Below, in pieces: positions 25,010 to 37,400 of a stretch of 64,000 bases of DNA (positions are counted from its first letter, which is position 1; every line of letters starts with the position of its first letter). The translations under genes and the position numbers were made by a program. The notes under the pieces were generated by a model. The model did not search any database, was not told where the DNA came from, and saw nothing but the letters and a program-made list of their open reading frames with translations. This DNA comes from Thuidium tamariscinum (taxonomy: Eukaryota; Streptophyta; Bryopsida; Hypnales; Thuidiaceae), in NCBI GenBank assembly GCA_947034885.2, contig OX344750.2:40596821-40660820 (forward strand), read 5' to 3'.

Positions 25010-27225
25010 CCAGTTTGAAGATAATTTGCAAATCCCACAAGTTCAAATCTCTTAGTGAGAAGTGAAAAACTCTAGCTAGTCTTGGAGCACAGTAGTTGTT
25101 ACTTTTGATCATCAAGGTAGGAACATTGGAAGAGCTTTGTATAGTGAAGCATTGCAAGATTAAAAATATAAACTAATAAATTTTCAACGTTTAATGCTCC
25201 AAAAGAAATTCCTGAAGATTCCTGTCCAACAATTCACCTGTCCAAGCAAGTGGAGCTAATGCATACAAGCATGATGAGATCGAAACAATTCAAGCAGATT
25301 TCAAACAAATAAGTGAAAATTAAGAGTGACTGAGGTGCTTGTATGCAAAATACCAGTGTGTAGGCGCAGGGTCCTTGCACTATATATGCCTGTCGGTGAA
25401 AACCAAAAACAACAACAACTTGCGTTTCCCATCTTGAGTCGCGAAATCATATTCGAGATTTCTGTCTTCATGTTTCTTACAGTATTTTTCTTGGCATAGT
25501 TCACGATGATGTCATCGTGATCATAACTTGATTTCATATGTTAAGCAGCAGGGCTTGGTTTCTAACTCCTTCGCAGCTCAGCAAGACTGCGTCCCCAACT
25601 TGTCCCCAACTTGTAATACGTTCCTGTCAAAACCTTTCGAAATAATGGAAGTGAAGCTCCAGAAGTGCTGACATAAACAAACGAAGTGCAAGCCTAACTA
25701 CATGCAAGTCCAAGAAATATGTATGAAAATCAATCAACTAAGACCCCGAATTAACAGGGAGACAAACATCAATAGACATCAATAGTAGTGATGAATGAAC
25801 TCACCAATAATGAACCGTAGCTTGAATCGCCTTGTCCCCCCTTTGCAGAAAGAACTGAACCATATGATATCACGACTCGAGGGGAGGAACGCCAAACGGG
25901 AGTGCCAGACATATGGAATCATGGCACTCTGTGCATTTTGAAGTAACAAAAATGCAAGCTGTGCGTTATGCTCTTGACTTCCTGCAAAATTGAAAACTCA
26001 ACATGAAAACCCAACATGAAACTGCTGCAACTGGGAGACAAGAATAAGCTACAAGTTACAACAACAGTGATGAAAGAACTCGACCAAGCTGGTGCTCACT
26101 TTACAAACCTCATCTATTTCTAAGTGACATACATGAAGCTCAGAAAGCTCGTGTTTGATTCTGACTATCGACTAATTGCAAATTCCAGAAATCAAACATA
26201 AAATCGATCCAGCAACAAATTGAGCTGCTGAAACAGCCAGGGCGACGCTTAGCTTATACGTACAACACAACAGCGGTGACATTTGCACGGTAGAAGTAAC
26301 TCGATCACTAGATCACAACCTTGTTACGTCTTCACCAAACCACACCCTTTCAAAACCAAACGAGTACAGTTCTAAGCAGGCGAAAATTCCAAACAACACT
26401 CCGGTCGTTCCCAGCCATGGTCGATGGGAAAGTCTACTGAGCCCTCTTCCTCGCGACTAGATCTAGTCGTCATGAAAACAGACAGAAAGCGAGAGAACTC
26501 GATCAGCACCTGAGATCGACGACGCCTGGAACTCCCTCCTCCCTCCGCCTTGAGAGCTCGCTCCAGTTGAAATCTCTAGAGAGCGCAGCGTGACCGATAC
26601 TCGTTCAGGACATGTGCAGCTAGCTAGCTACAATAGGCTTGATCGAGTCCTCAATCACAAGTTCGTCGACTGGCACAGAAGCACATGCAGCACAGAGCAA
26701 TGCGAGAATGCATGGACTTCAGCATGAATGAATTTGTGCTGTACGTTTTAAGGTGGAGCTAGCCCTAAGGCGTGCAACCTCTCGGTCGTCATCTGCCTTT
26801 CGTCGGTGCGAGAAGGAAGACAGTCAGTCCGTCAGAATGCTTGCTTTCCAGTCCCGGGTCGGTGCTGAGTGTACAAGTGCAAATTTATGGGCGTCCCAGA
26901 CTGACTGATCACAAAAGCTCTGTGCATGCATGTGGCGTGAAGGCAAAGCTAAGGAGCGACTGGTACCGCTGTGCATGCAGGGAGGGACTTCACATCCCAG
27001 TCCGTGACCTCCATTTGCAATTGTACAGCAGGTCTTTTCGGCCAGAATTGAATTGATCGAAGGCACAATGACTCCAATGCAAGGCAGGCATGATCGAGGC
27101 ATCGCTTCAATTCCGATCGAACTACAGGGCCCATGCCGGTTGCCAGAAGTACCCGGCCTGTCAGCTGATCGTCCTGGAAATGGGTGTGACAGCCGTCCTG
27201 GTTGTTTAATATCTAGCAGTTTTTG
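25010..27225 (+). repeat. Left arm of a large imperfect inverted repeat
   Basis: Blocks along this arm recur as reverse complement, in reversed order, at 27575-30190. Pairs include AATCCCACAAGTTC (25030) with GAACTTGTGGGATT (30152), CAGTAGTTGTTAC with GTAACAACTGCTG, AAATTCCTGAAGATT with AATCTTCAGGAATTTC, GAGTCGCGAAATCATATT with AATATGATTTCGCGACTC, CGTTCCCAGCCATGG with CCGTGGCTGGGAACGG, and CACATCCCAGTCCGTGACC with its complement near 28010. No coding function was recognised. Confidence 0.85.
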
Positions 27226-27574
27226 CACATACTCACTTGTGATTAATTTTTGTACACTAACTAATTCACCCTGGCTAGCTAGTAGTGCTGAAGTCCCTTA
27301 TACTAGTTCTACTATACCAGCCCTTGAGTTTTCGAGAATTCTAGCCATCGTGTTAACTATTTCATTATAGCTAGACTAATCAACTAAAGTTCCAGTTCAG
27401 TGCTTTTCAAGATCGAATTTATGGCAAATTTTAGCACTTTGAAGTGAATATATATACCGCAATTTGGAGGACTTCAAATGCAAAACACTACCACTACAAT
27501 TCACTGGACTTTGAATTTGTGTGCGAGAACTAAGAACGTGAATTAGTGAATTTGTGCAGAAACTGCTAGACAAA
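27226..27574. other. Centre of the large inverted repeat
   Basis: About 350 nt of AT-richer DNA separating the two arms. No gene, terminal signature or hairpin of its own was seen. Confidence 0.5.
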
Positions 27575-30190
27575 CAACCAGGACGGCGTCACATCCACTT
27601 CCAGGACGATTGGCGACAGGGTACGTCTGCCAAGCGGCATGGGCCAGGCTGCAGTTCGATCGGAAGCGATGTCTCGTTCATGCCGCGCGTGCCTCGCATG
27701 GGAATTCAGTGATCGTCACATCCACTTCCAGGACGCAACAGGGTACCTCTGCCAAGCAGCATGGGCCAGGCTCCAGTTCGATCGGAAGCGATGTCTCGTT
27801 CATGTCGCGCGTGCCTCGCATGGGAATTCAGTGATCGTCACATCCACTTCCAGGACGCAACAGGGTACCTCTGCCAAGCAGCATGGGCCAGGCTCCAGTT
27901 CGATCGGAAGCGATGTCTCGCTCATGCCGCGCGTGCCTCGCATGGGAATTCATGATCGCGCCTTCAATTCTGGCCCAAAAGACCTGCTGTACAACTCGAG
28001 ATGGAGGTGACGGACTGGGATGTGAAGCCCCTCCCTGCTGCTCATGGGTACCAGTCTCTCCTTAGCTTGCCTTCACGCCAGACAGAATTACCTTTAGGTC
28101 AGTCTACGGCGACAGGGATGACCGTTTCCTCTTGCGCTGACCGTTTCCTCACCGCTTCCTTCTTGCACCGACGCACCGACGCACCGACGAAAGGCGGATG
28201 ATCGATCCATGTCTTAGCTAGGGCTCTCCCCTGGCTAGCTTACATAAACAGTAATGGAGCAAAGCCTTCAGCAACAACACAAACATATCCATTCATGCCA
28301 GCTGAAGTCCGTGCTTTAATTTCTCTGCGCTCCATTTGCATGCTCAGCAGCCGATTAGCTTGTAGGTGATCGAGGACTCGAGCCTTTTGTAGCTAGCCTC
28401 ACATGCATGTGCTGATCGAGTGTGGTCAGGCTCCGTTCTCTAGAGCCAGATTTCAACTTGAGTCGAGGGAGCTCTCAAGGCGAGGCAGAAGGGAGTTCCC
28501 GGTGCCGTTGATTTCAGGTGCCGTTGATCCCAGGTACTGATCGTGACGACGAGCAATCAATAGACTTTTCCAATGACCGTGGCTGGGAACGGCTTAAGTG
28601 TTGTTAATCTATAATTTATACATGGAACTGTACTCGTTTGGTTCTGGTTAGAATGAGTCCTTCTAATTTGCTGGGAATGGTGTGGAGGTGTGCATGTTGT
28701 GGGGGAGTGGTTTAGTGAAGACGTAACAAGGTTGAGAGTGATCGAGCTAGCTAGTTCCGCCTGCAAAATTAATTCTGTGATGTTGTATATACATGTATAC
28801 ATCGCCCTGGCTGTGTTTGATTTTTTGTTTGATTTCTCAAATTTGCAGTTAGTCAAGAGTCAAGACAGTCAATGCTTCGATCTGAGCTTCGTATGTGTTA
28901 CTTAGAAATCGATGTGGGCTGTGGGTTGAATTGTGGGTTGTGGACAAGGTTGTGTTATGAGAGTGAGTTTTTCATCACTGTTGTTGTATTTTTATCTCCC
29001 TGCAAGTTTTCATGTCGATTTTTTTATTTTGTAGGACGTCAACAGAATAAGTCACAGCTTGCTGAGCTTCGTTTATGGTATTTAGAAGTGCGCAGAGCGC
29101 TATTCCATCTGGCGTTCATCTACTTGAGTCGCGATATCATATTTGAGTCCTCTCTGCAATGTGCACAGACAATTCAAGCTACAGTTCATCGTGGGTGAGT
29201 TCTTCCATCACTATTGATGTATTTCTCCCTGACTGCTTGGGGTCTTAATTAGTTGATTGATTTTCATATTGATTTCCTGAATTTGCATGTAGTTTTGCAC
29301 TTCGTTTGTTTATGTTAGTACTTTTCGAGCTTCATTTAGATTATTTCAAAATGTGTGGAATGGAACATGTAACAAGTTGGTGTCTTGGTGATGCAGTCTT
29401 GCAACTGCTGAGGAGTTAGAAACCAAGCCTGCTGCTTAACACAAGTGAAGTAGAAGAGGCTACCATGTGGGAGAAATTGGACCATTAACACCTACTAGTG
29501 GAAAACTAATATGAATTCACCGCTTAGTAGGTAGTAATGGTCCAATTTTTCCCAAATGGTAACTCCTCTTACTTCTCTTGTTTAATGTATGAAAGCAAGT
29601 TTTGATCACAATGACATCATAGAACTATGCTAAGAGTAATAGTGGAGACAAAAAAAACATGGAGACAAAAATCTCAAATATGATTTCGCGACTCAAGATG
29701 AGGAACGCCAGTTTCTTCCACTGTAAGGTCATGGCAAAGACCATGGCCTTCAAGATAGTGCAAGGACCCTCCTACCTAAGCACTGGTATTTTTGCATTTT
29801 GCAAGCACCTTAGTGAGATTTATTTTCAGTTTTTCAGGGTTTTTTTGTTTGAAATTTTCTTACATTTCTTTATCTTGTATGCTCTAGGCCTCCAGCTTCA
29901 CTTGCTTGTACTTTGGTGACTAATGCTGAACTATTGTGCAGGAATTTTCACCTGAGAATGTCCCACATAATCTTCAGGAATTTCTTTTGAACATTAGGTG
30001 TTCAATACTTATTAGTTTATATTTTCAATCTTGCAATGTTTTACTGTACAATGCTCTTTCAATAATCCTCCTCGATGATTGAAAGTAACAACTGCTGTAC
30101 TCCAAGCCAAGCCAAACTTATGAATGAATTGAATCCCGACTGAGAGATTCGAACTTGTGGGATTTACTGAATTTCTTCAAGCTTCTTGTT
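27575..30190 (-). repeat. Right arm of the large imperfect inverted repeat
   Basis: This is the mirror of 25010-27225, with divergence and indels. It carries an extra ~244 nt near the centre from a 122-bp tandem triplication. One plus-strand frame at 28872-29198 stays open for 108 codons but resembles no known family and has no intact counterpart in the left arm, so I do not call it a gene. Confidence 0.85.
27588..27954. repeat. 122-bp tandem repeat, three units
   Basis: Two near-identical units begin GATCGTCACATCCACTTCCA at 27711 and 27833. A first, more diverged unit starts near 27588. The spacing is 122 nt. Because 122 is not a multiple of three, the overlapping frames with repeated peptide phrases are an artefact. 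The left arm has only one copy. Confidence 0.9.
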
Positions 30191-30199
30191 TGTTTGTTT

Positions 30200-32960
30200 T
30201 CATACTCTAGTGAAGCTGCATCTAACACACTTTGATTCATTGAGCAAATTCAATACTAACAAAGTTTGCATTACAATAACAAAGTTTGCATTACAAAAAA
30301 ATTAGGTATGCATTGCCTAAGAGCATGGACACCACGTCACGATCTGGCAAAGTGACAAAGTAGCAGTGTAAGACCATCAGCCCCCCTTAGAAAATTGAAC
30401 TTCGATAGCTTCTACATTTAGGTACCCAAATGACACATTCTCTCGTGTTGGAAACTTGGAATCCTCTCTCATATTCCAGCAACATCACTTAAAAATTTGA
30501 CCAGTATAATAATAGTAACTATGCTTCGTAGCAGAAGTGTCGATTTAACTCTCCAATCACTCTTCAATAATCGATCCAACTAAAACAAATATCCTCACAT
30601 CGATCAACCCTTGCACAAGGCTAATGAAACCTACAAAACGATTACTCTCCCTTACTGTAACCACAATATCATGCGACAACCATGGAACCACACCACAGCA
30701 GATGGGGCTCAACACTGATCGAACCTAAAATTCACCCATTCCAGATCTATGGAACCTTGATTTATCGTCCAAACCATGAAGTTCAAAATCATTGAGCCAA
30801 CTCTGTTATTTACGAACTATGAACCACACTTGAAGCGGGTATTGACGTAGATATTGAGAAATTGGGGACCTCGTCGGCAATGATAGCGATGAGGGAAGAT
30901 CCGTGTGAAGTAGCTTGCGCTGCAACTCTTGCCATTGCGAAAACCAACGTCCCCCTCCTTCCAACTTTTGCATATGCTGTTCGTCTCTTAAAGCATTTCA
31001 AGGCTGAACTGCACGACGGCGAAATCCCAACTTCAGTTCAGAGAACCCCAAGTATGCAAGCGTCTATGTAAGAGGGGTTTGTCCAAATTCAAGAAAATTT
31101 CCAAAACGGCATATACATTCTCAAGAATTGGGCTTGGACGAGAGAGAAAACAGATTAAGGAAGTAATTCTCACAGGAATCTGCCCTCACTACAATCTGTG
31201 AGCATACGCTCCAGAAGAGGTGTCTGCTCCTTATTACCATCAGCAAGGAATAAGTGATTCCCAGTGTTTCCAACAAAAATGTGCGAGACTAAAGGAGCTA
31301 CCCACTCAAGCGGAACCAGTCCTAAACAGAAAGGGCAACTGCAAAACAACCGCACTAGTGACTCAGATACTTTTTCCTTTGAAATGCAATCATAAGGACA
31401 TACATCTGAACTTGTTCAAAAAATTTCCAAGTACTCCGTCTCAGATGAAGCATATAGTACCTATACCAAACATAATACCAGAGAAATCATGCTGATTGTC
31501 TCTGCACCCTAGATGTGGTGTCGCAAATTTTATAGAATTGATCGGCTCCAGCCCTGCAATGGTGTCCTTCCTATGGGTGATAGATGCAGACGAATTCTGA
31601 TCTCTTTCACTCCCTCCAGCTTCACTATCAGAGGTGGATGGCTAAGACCACTGTTCTGGAAAGCTAGGTTTTTCTCAACAGGGGGCATACCGTTAGAAAA
31701 ACAAACTCAAAAGAACGTTCTGATTCCAAGGAAATAATTAGCGAAGGGAATGAAATGTCTTGCAATTATACACGACAACTAGGTAAACTGGGTTGGTAAT
31801 GGAAAAACGTATGAGACTAAGAGCATTGAGAATTGTCACCTGGAACGTACAACTGGCCAATGGCATATCGTGAAATCACCCCCCCAAGCGAGTGGCCCAC
31901 GGAGGATATTTTAGTCATGCCTTGATTTTCTCAAATCACTTTCTTACCTAAATTTTGGAAGTGCAAAGAGTTCGTGACCAAGACGACAGGAACCATCAAG
32001 ACTCATATCATAAGCAACAAACTGCTTCGATTGTTACTAGAAAATAAGGTAAACAATAAATTCATTTATAAGGTACAAGTCCCGATCAACGAAGTTAAAG
32101 ACGGTCTCACCTCCTCAGCCAGACGATTCCCCATGACGTTAACGCCATGGAACGTCTTCCGAGAGGAATTAGTAGCACTACCTGGAAAACGTTCAAAACC
32201 AAAACCTAGATCAAACTTCCATCGCACGTATCTTGAATCCTAATGAATACAAAACACACAAGCACTTGCAGTTCAGGCGAACAAACCCAAACCCAAGCCA
32301 CGAACAAGAACTCTTCCCCAGTCAGACCCGCATAACTTCGACAGAAAGACACTGAAGAATGAGGGATAGGAAAAGTAACGAACAGTGCACAACTAATTTA
32401 TCCGCAAGCTTTTCCTTGAACAGTGCAGCAGCGGCTTCCCAATTCTGTGCACGGCAACCACTCAAAACATTCGATTTCAACGAAGTCTCACGAATAACGA
32501 CAGAGACTCAAACACACACAGACTCATATGCAGCACTTCACAGCATATGTGACATTCCAGTCCCAGCACTTGTACCTAAATCATTACGTCACCCTCACTT
32601 TGTGTTCTTTTGGCACTGTGTGGTACATTGAGATCCCTGTAAACCATAACATCACTGAGTTTCTTCGGTTTATGAGGAGAGTCTTAAGTTTCCGCAGGGT
32701 TAAGTTGAAGTTGCAATAAAATATGTAGCTGAAGAAATCACATGATATCAGCAATTGCAGTAGGAATACTAAAGACAACATGCAGGGGTTCAGAATCATC
32801 AACGGCGTTGGACATTGCAACATCACTAGGTGGTCGCTTGCTCGCCTTTCTTCAACAAAAATCTTTGCCTCAACGTCAACGCTTTGTATTAGAACAGCTA
32901 TTGCATAATTGCATGAAGAAGGTAGATGCTCTATAGATAGAATGAAAAACAGAGAGCATG
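30200..32960. other. Intergenic sequence with gene debris
   Basis: Apart from the possible V-ATPase F fragment at 30810-30960, no frame has a recognisable domain. A short direct duplication of CAAAGTTTGCATTACAA occurs near 30260-30300. Confidence 0.4.
30810..30960 (-). pseudogene. Possible V-ATPase subunit F N-terminal fragment
   Basis: A minus-strand frame reads MARVAAQATSHGSSLIAIIADE, which resembles the start of plant V-ATPase subunit F (Met-Ala..., then a conserved SALIAMIADED-type strand). The match stops at GACGAG, followed by GT, after which the frame is unrelated. The conserved GVGNVD continuation was not found nearby. If real, this is a truncated copy or single exon of a captured gene. 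The match is short, so confidence is low. Confidence 0.3.
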
Positions 32961-32972
32961 AAAAAACCATAC

Positions 32973-33737
32973 ATGATATTCTTGGGGTCGTGCTCCATGA
33001 CAGACCATTGTTGATAAAATCTCTTAAAGTACACAATAGCTCTTTCCTGCAGGAATAGTTTGCCCAAAAGTGAATTTTATTCTTATAATATCTATGAAAA
33101 AGAAGCTCTTCTTCAATTGAGAGATGCTCTGGTAAGGATCCCCTCCTTCCTGATGAAAACAGGAAGTCATACAAGAAAAATAACAATCGCAAAAGAGGCA
33201 GCACAAAAGCATACGACTTAGATTTTCTACAATTCGATCACATAGCAGACTCTGATATAGCTTTGAGAGAGATGCGGGTCTCGCACTACCACCACCAAAT
33301 AATAAAAATTCTAAGTAAAAGACTACCAATACAATTCGTAATTCACATTTGCAACACAATCGAAAAATTCATGAGTAAGAGAATTGCAGACCATTTTCTC
33401 CAACTCCACCAGCACCAAGGTAGGTGAAGCCTCCATCGGTTCGTACTTCTACTCTAGTTGCGCCATACTGCAATGAACACATTGTACCCCACTTTACTCA
33501 ACGCTTACTTTGAAACAAATTCAACATAAAGTGGAGACTGTGTCAATGTCTCAGCTGTTCTCATGCTATTTACGAAATTTAGGGTTACAATTTTGCTACA
33601 AACTGCACAAGATAGAAGAAAGACAAGAAGCAAAGCAATCCAAAAAGACATATCCAATTGAGGAATCTTGATAGAATGCAATTTACCTTCTGCAGAACTT
33701 CGACTACCCGCTGATTTGCTGCTTGGTACCTTCTGGT
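32973..33737 (-). pseudogene. Cyclin H (CDK-activating kinase subunit) pseudogene fragment
   Basis: Exon-like blocks occur in the correct order. 33737-33687 gives RRYQAANQRVVEVLQK. 33467-33392 gives YGATRVEVRTDGGFTYLG. 33149 to about 33071 gives [16 protein letters not shown]. 33046-32973 gives [20 protein letters not shown]. These follow the N-terminal half of plant cyclin H. The first three join in one frame through GT-AG introns. Between KNKI and YFKRFY the segment equivalent to EVC...PHKIQ and most of an intron are missing, and the frame changes, so an internal deletion has occurred. No first exon (TPQ-type start) and no cyclin-box remainder or C-terminus was found. The function of intact cyclin H is CDK7/CDKD activation in TFIIH; this copy cannot provide it. 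Confidence 0.75.
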
Positions 33738-34459
33738 CTGCAGACAATAACAACAAATTGATTCAGTACAAAAACAGCAAAAAAAAATCCATCCAATCTT
33801 CGAACTTTCACAATGTACTAATCATGGATTGCTTTCAGAAGAAGCTTCAAAAGTCATTGATACTCTAAATCGCAATGCCAAATCTCTGATCAATCGATCG
33901 AGCGCCCTCACAACATCCACAGAGACTAGCAACAACTGGAGGTTGACGAGAAATAACCAACGTTCCCCTCACGAGAACGCTCCCCTCGTGCGAACTCATC
34001 GGGTTCCCTTTGAGGGGAGCGTTCGGGTCGTCTTTAGCTTCTTCCCATTCTGCTGCACTTTGGATAAAATCCTCTCACAGGGCTTCCGGATTCCTGTCTG
34101 CGCACACCATTTCGCATGTACATCTCAAGCGCAACTTGACATTTTCACTAGAAACTCTCAAATCCCATAAGATTTCGTCTCTAGGCTTCTACCCATTGTG
34201 CATTTTCTACGCATTGGAAGAATTTGACAAGATTGGGAAGAATTGTGGCGAGAATTACATGCTGAGCGCACATTCAAGCTTTCTAGTGCTGCAGCAACAC
34301 TGGTCGCAATTGCCGAGGAGTTCAATTTCAGAAATGGAAGTCTCTTGCCAAGAATTTCAGTAATGGACGTGTACAGAGGCTAGAATAGGGCTTGTAATCA
34401 TGTCGAAGATTGCTCTTCATTGTAAGGCTTTTTGAAATTTCTTTTGCGGTGGAGGTTCA

Positions 34460-37400
34460 ATGGGGTATTCGGCGCTCTCACATGGCATCATACCCAGTTT
34501 CTATGGAGCTTCTCACCACTGTGTCAGACAGGGCAGAGTAGTGGGGGTGAAGCTTAAGAGCAAGAGGAGCTATAGGGATTTGAAATCGGATGATAAGCAA
34601 TGGGAGACGCCAATTCCAGAATGGTACGCCATTCTTAAGCCCTTTTCTTTTCTTTTTTTCTTGCGATTGTGGATGCTTGGTTTGCCAAATTTATGTCGGG
34701 CATGGAAGGATTCTGGTAAGCGAGGGGGCTGGTTATGGACTAAGTGACGGTATTCAAGGATGTGGTTTTCAAAATGAAATTGCAAATTTTGAAGCTTCAA
34801 AATTGTGCATTGGCATCATGGACTAGATTATGTGAAAGAAGAGTTTCATTATGAGATCTCCGGAGTGAAGAAAAAGTTATTCGTAATGAGGCTGTCAAGT
34901 TACCAGACATGACCTCAATGGTTGGATCATGCTCAACCAAAAACTAGGATATTATAACACAAAAGAAGTACAAGTTTACGAGACATTACCATGCTCTTTA
35001 TATCCAATGCTTTGTTTGCCACCTGTACAAAATTGGACAGAATTGGACCCATTGTGGTGATGATTTAGGTGATTGCCTTGTGATTTTTCCAGGACAACCG
35101 AGTGGAGAGTAGGACAATGTATGTGTTCTGGGCAAGAACTCACAGCTGATGAAACCACCCCATCAAAGCCTTCTTCATCAGTGACCAGCAGACGGCCTCT
35201 CCTGTCTCCAACCAAGACATTGTTAGAGGAGAATTTGACCACTGGTGGGAAGGTGTTTGTGATTGCGGCGTCCACCAGAGAAGAATTTCTGGCAGCTGCT
35301 ACTCTCAGGGCTCAAATCTTTTACTCGTATCCGCAAGCAGACGTCACGTTGGGTGGCATGGAAGCCGTCAAGGCTCGTGTGGCCAATGACTTCCTTGTCA
35401 ATGATCTGCTTAAAACGAGAGTGAAATCAGAATTCAGTAGGGTATGTGGATGTGCAAATTTATATTACACCTGATTGTTTTTTTTTGTTTTATTTCAATT
35501 TTATATGTCAATGTCGTCCTTCCTTATGGAACTCGAGTTTAATAGGATTTGTGTATGTCGTGTACAACCGTATAGCATTCCTGAATAGAGCTCCTCACAC
35601 AATGGGCTAATTCAAGGAAGAATTACAGATGTTCTAATCCTTCTTAATAACACACCCTGTTACATCTTGAGTATAAGAATTTTGGAGAAGGAAGCGCTTG
35701 ACATCAATAGCTCCTAACATTAGCTCCAACACTTGTGAGGAATCAGAAGTAGCATGCTGTTGCGCACTATTCTCACGGCAGCCATATTGATTGAGAATCT
35801 ATATCACATCTTGTTTAATTATATGTTGTCAGACGAATAGTAAGATTGGTGATCTCATAGAACAACTTATGACACCTGGGACTCTGGGAGATTTTGGATT
35901 TCATTTCAATTTTTTTTTAATGTGGTTCTTCTTATTTAATCAGGGCTTGATGTGTACATGGATGTGATCATGGCTGCAGGAGAGTAAATTTGAAGTGCTG
36001 GGTATGCATGTGAAGTGTTTGTTAGCGGTTTGCCGGCAATCAACGTTTGAATCATTGAGCTTCCCGGGAGGGTGTGCAGCTAAGCCATCTCAATTGGCAC
36101 CTCCTTCTGTTGCTTCCGTCGACACGAATGGCACAGAGCCGATAGTGGCAATTGGCACTCTTGACATCCAAGTAAGGCATTCTTATCCTTGCCTTGCAAA
36201 TCTTTCTGTCACCATAGTCTACCGTAATCCCGAATGATCGGAATATGCTGTAAGAGAACGATATGCTAGCATTCACATAATTACATTGATCATGCTCGTA
36301 ACTGGAGGTTCAAATGAGTGAGGGAACTTAGTGTTGAATGTTGCCGCCTGAAGGACCGGGATGGGATGCCTGGAAGGATGGAACAGGAATCAAGGCCACT
36401 GCAGATGTTAACCTTGTCACCTTCCAGCTCTATGCTCTGGCCCATAAAGTCCAGCAATTGAAGAAGAAGGTGGGTTTCAAAGCTGGCGAACACCCCATCT
36501 CCTCAATGGCCTTCAAGCTTTAAACCCTAATTTTGCATCTGAAACCCTAAGAAGTTTCTTTATATTGGGTTTGATATCATCACTAATAGAAAAAACACCC
36601 TCCAAAACTAATCTAGAAAACCTAGCCAAGTTACACTTAGCAGGGTTCATATTAGAAACTGCTTTTCCAGATGGCATTGAAACTTGGCTAGGTTTTCTAG
36701 AATACCTCGGCGGGGTCTACAGCATTGCCCCCCGCACAACAACTCTCACCATGAACTGTAGATTGAGCTGACTGATTCTAGGAGTGACATTACCTCAATA
36801 AGCTCTCGAGGATTCTAAATTTTGTAGATTTTGGTTCTTTATTTGTAATATGATTAAGATCTTGTTTGTTCATCTCTTCTGTTGGGATGCCTCGGAGATA
36901 GAATAATACCGCTTTAGTGAGTCCTTCAGGACATTAGACAGAAGTTTCATTCGCCAGGCATGTTCTGTGTCTAATGAAATCAGGGCTAAACCCTGGCTTC
37001 CTCAGTCCGACTGTCTGGGGTCCTAAAGAAACGACTATGACATAGTTTGAATATGCAACAAACTACGTTCAATGATTATGTGATAATGCAGGACAAGCGT
37101 CCACAATGTCGTTTTAAGGAAGATCATATTTTAAAAAGTCTGAGGGTACATATCATTGACCGATCATGAGTTGATAGTCAATTTATCAGCGCATTATTTT
37201 TTGGTACAGGTCCACAAAGGTTCGAAAGGTGTGAAAGACTATTTTCCTGTGGAGCAAGAGAATACCCTGGAGCAGGCTTACATTTTCAACGTCTGTGTCG
37301 TCAAAGAGGCTCGGAGGATGGGGGTTGCGAAGGCTCTAATGGTGGCAGCTCTCAAGGTACGTGAACGACTCTTCTTCGTGGCGATGATCAACAGAAAAGA

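Noticed and set aside
27610..28065. Four overlapping plus-strand frames with repeated peptide phrases
   Set aside because: They arise from the 122-bp tandem repeat read in shifting frames, not from a gene.
28872..29198. 108-codon plus-strand gene in the inverted repeat
   Set aside because: No family resemblance, and the matching left arm does not keep the frame open.
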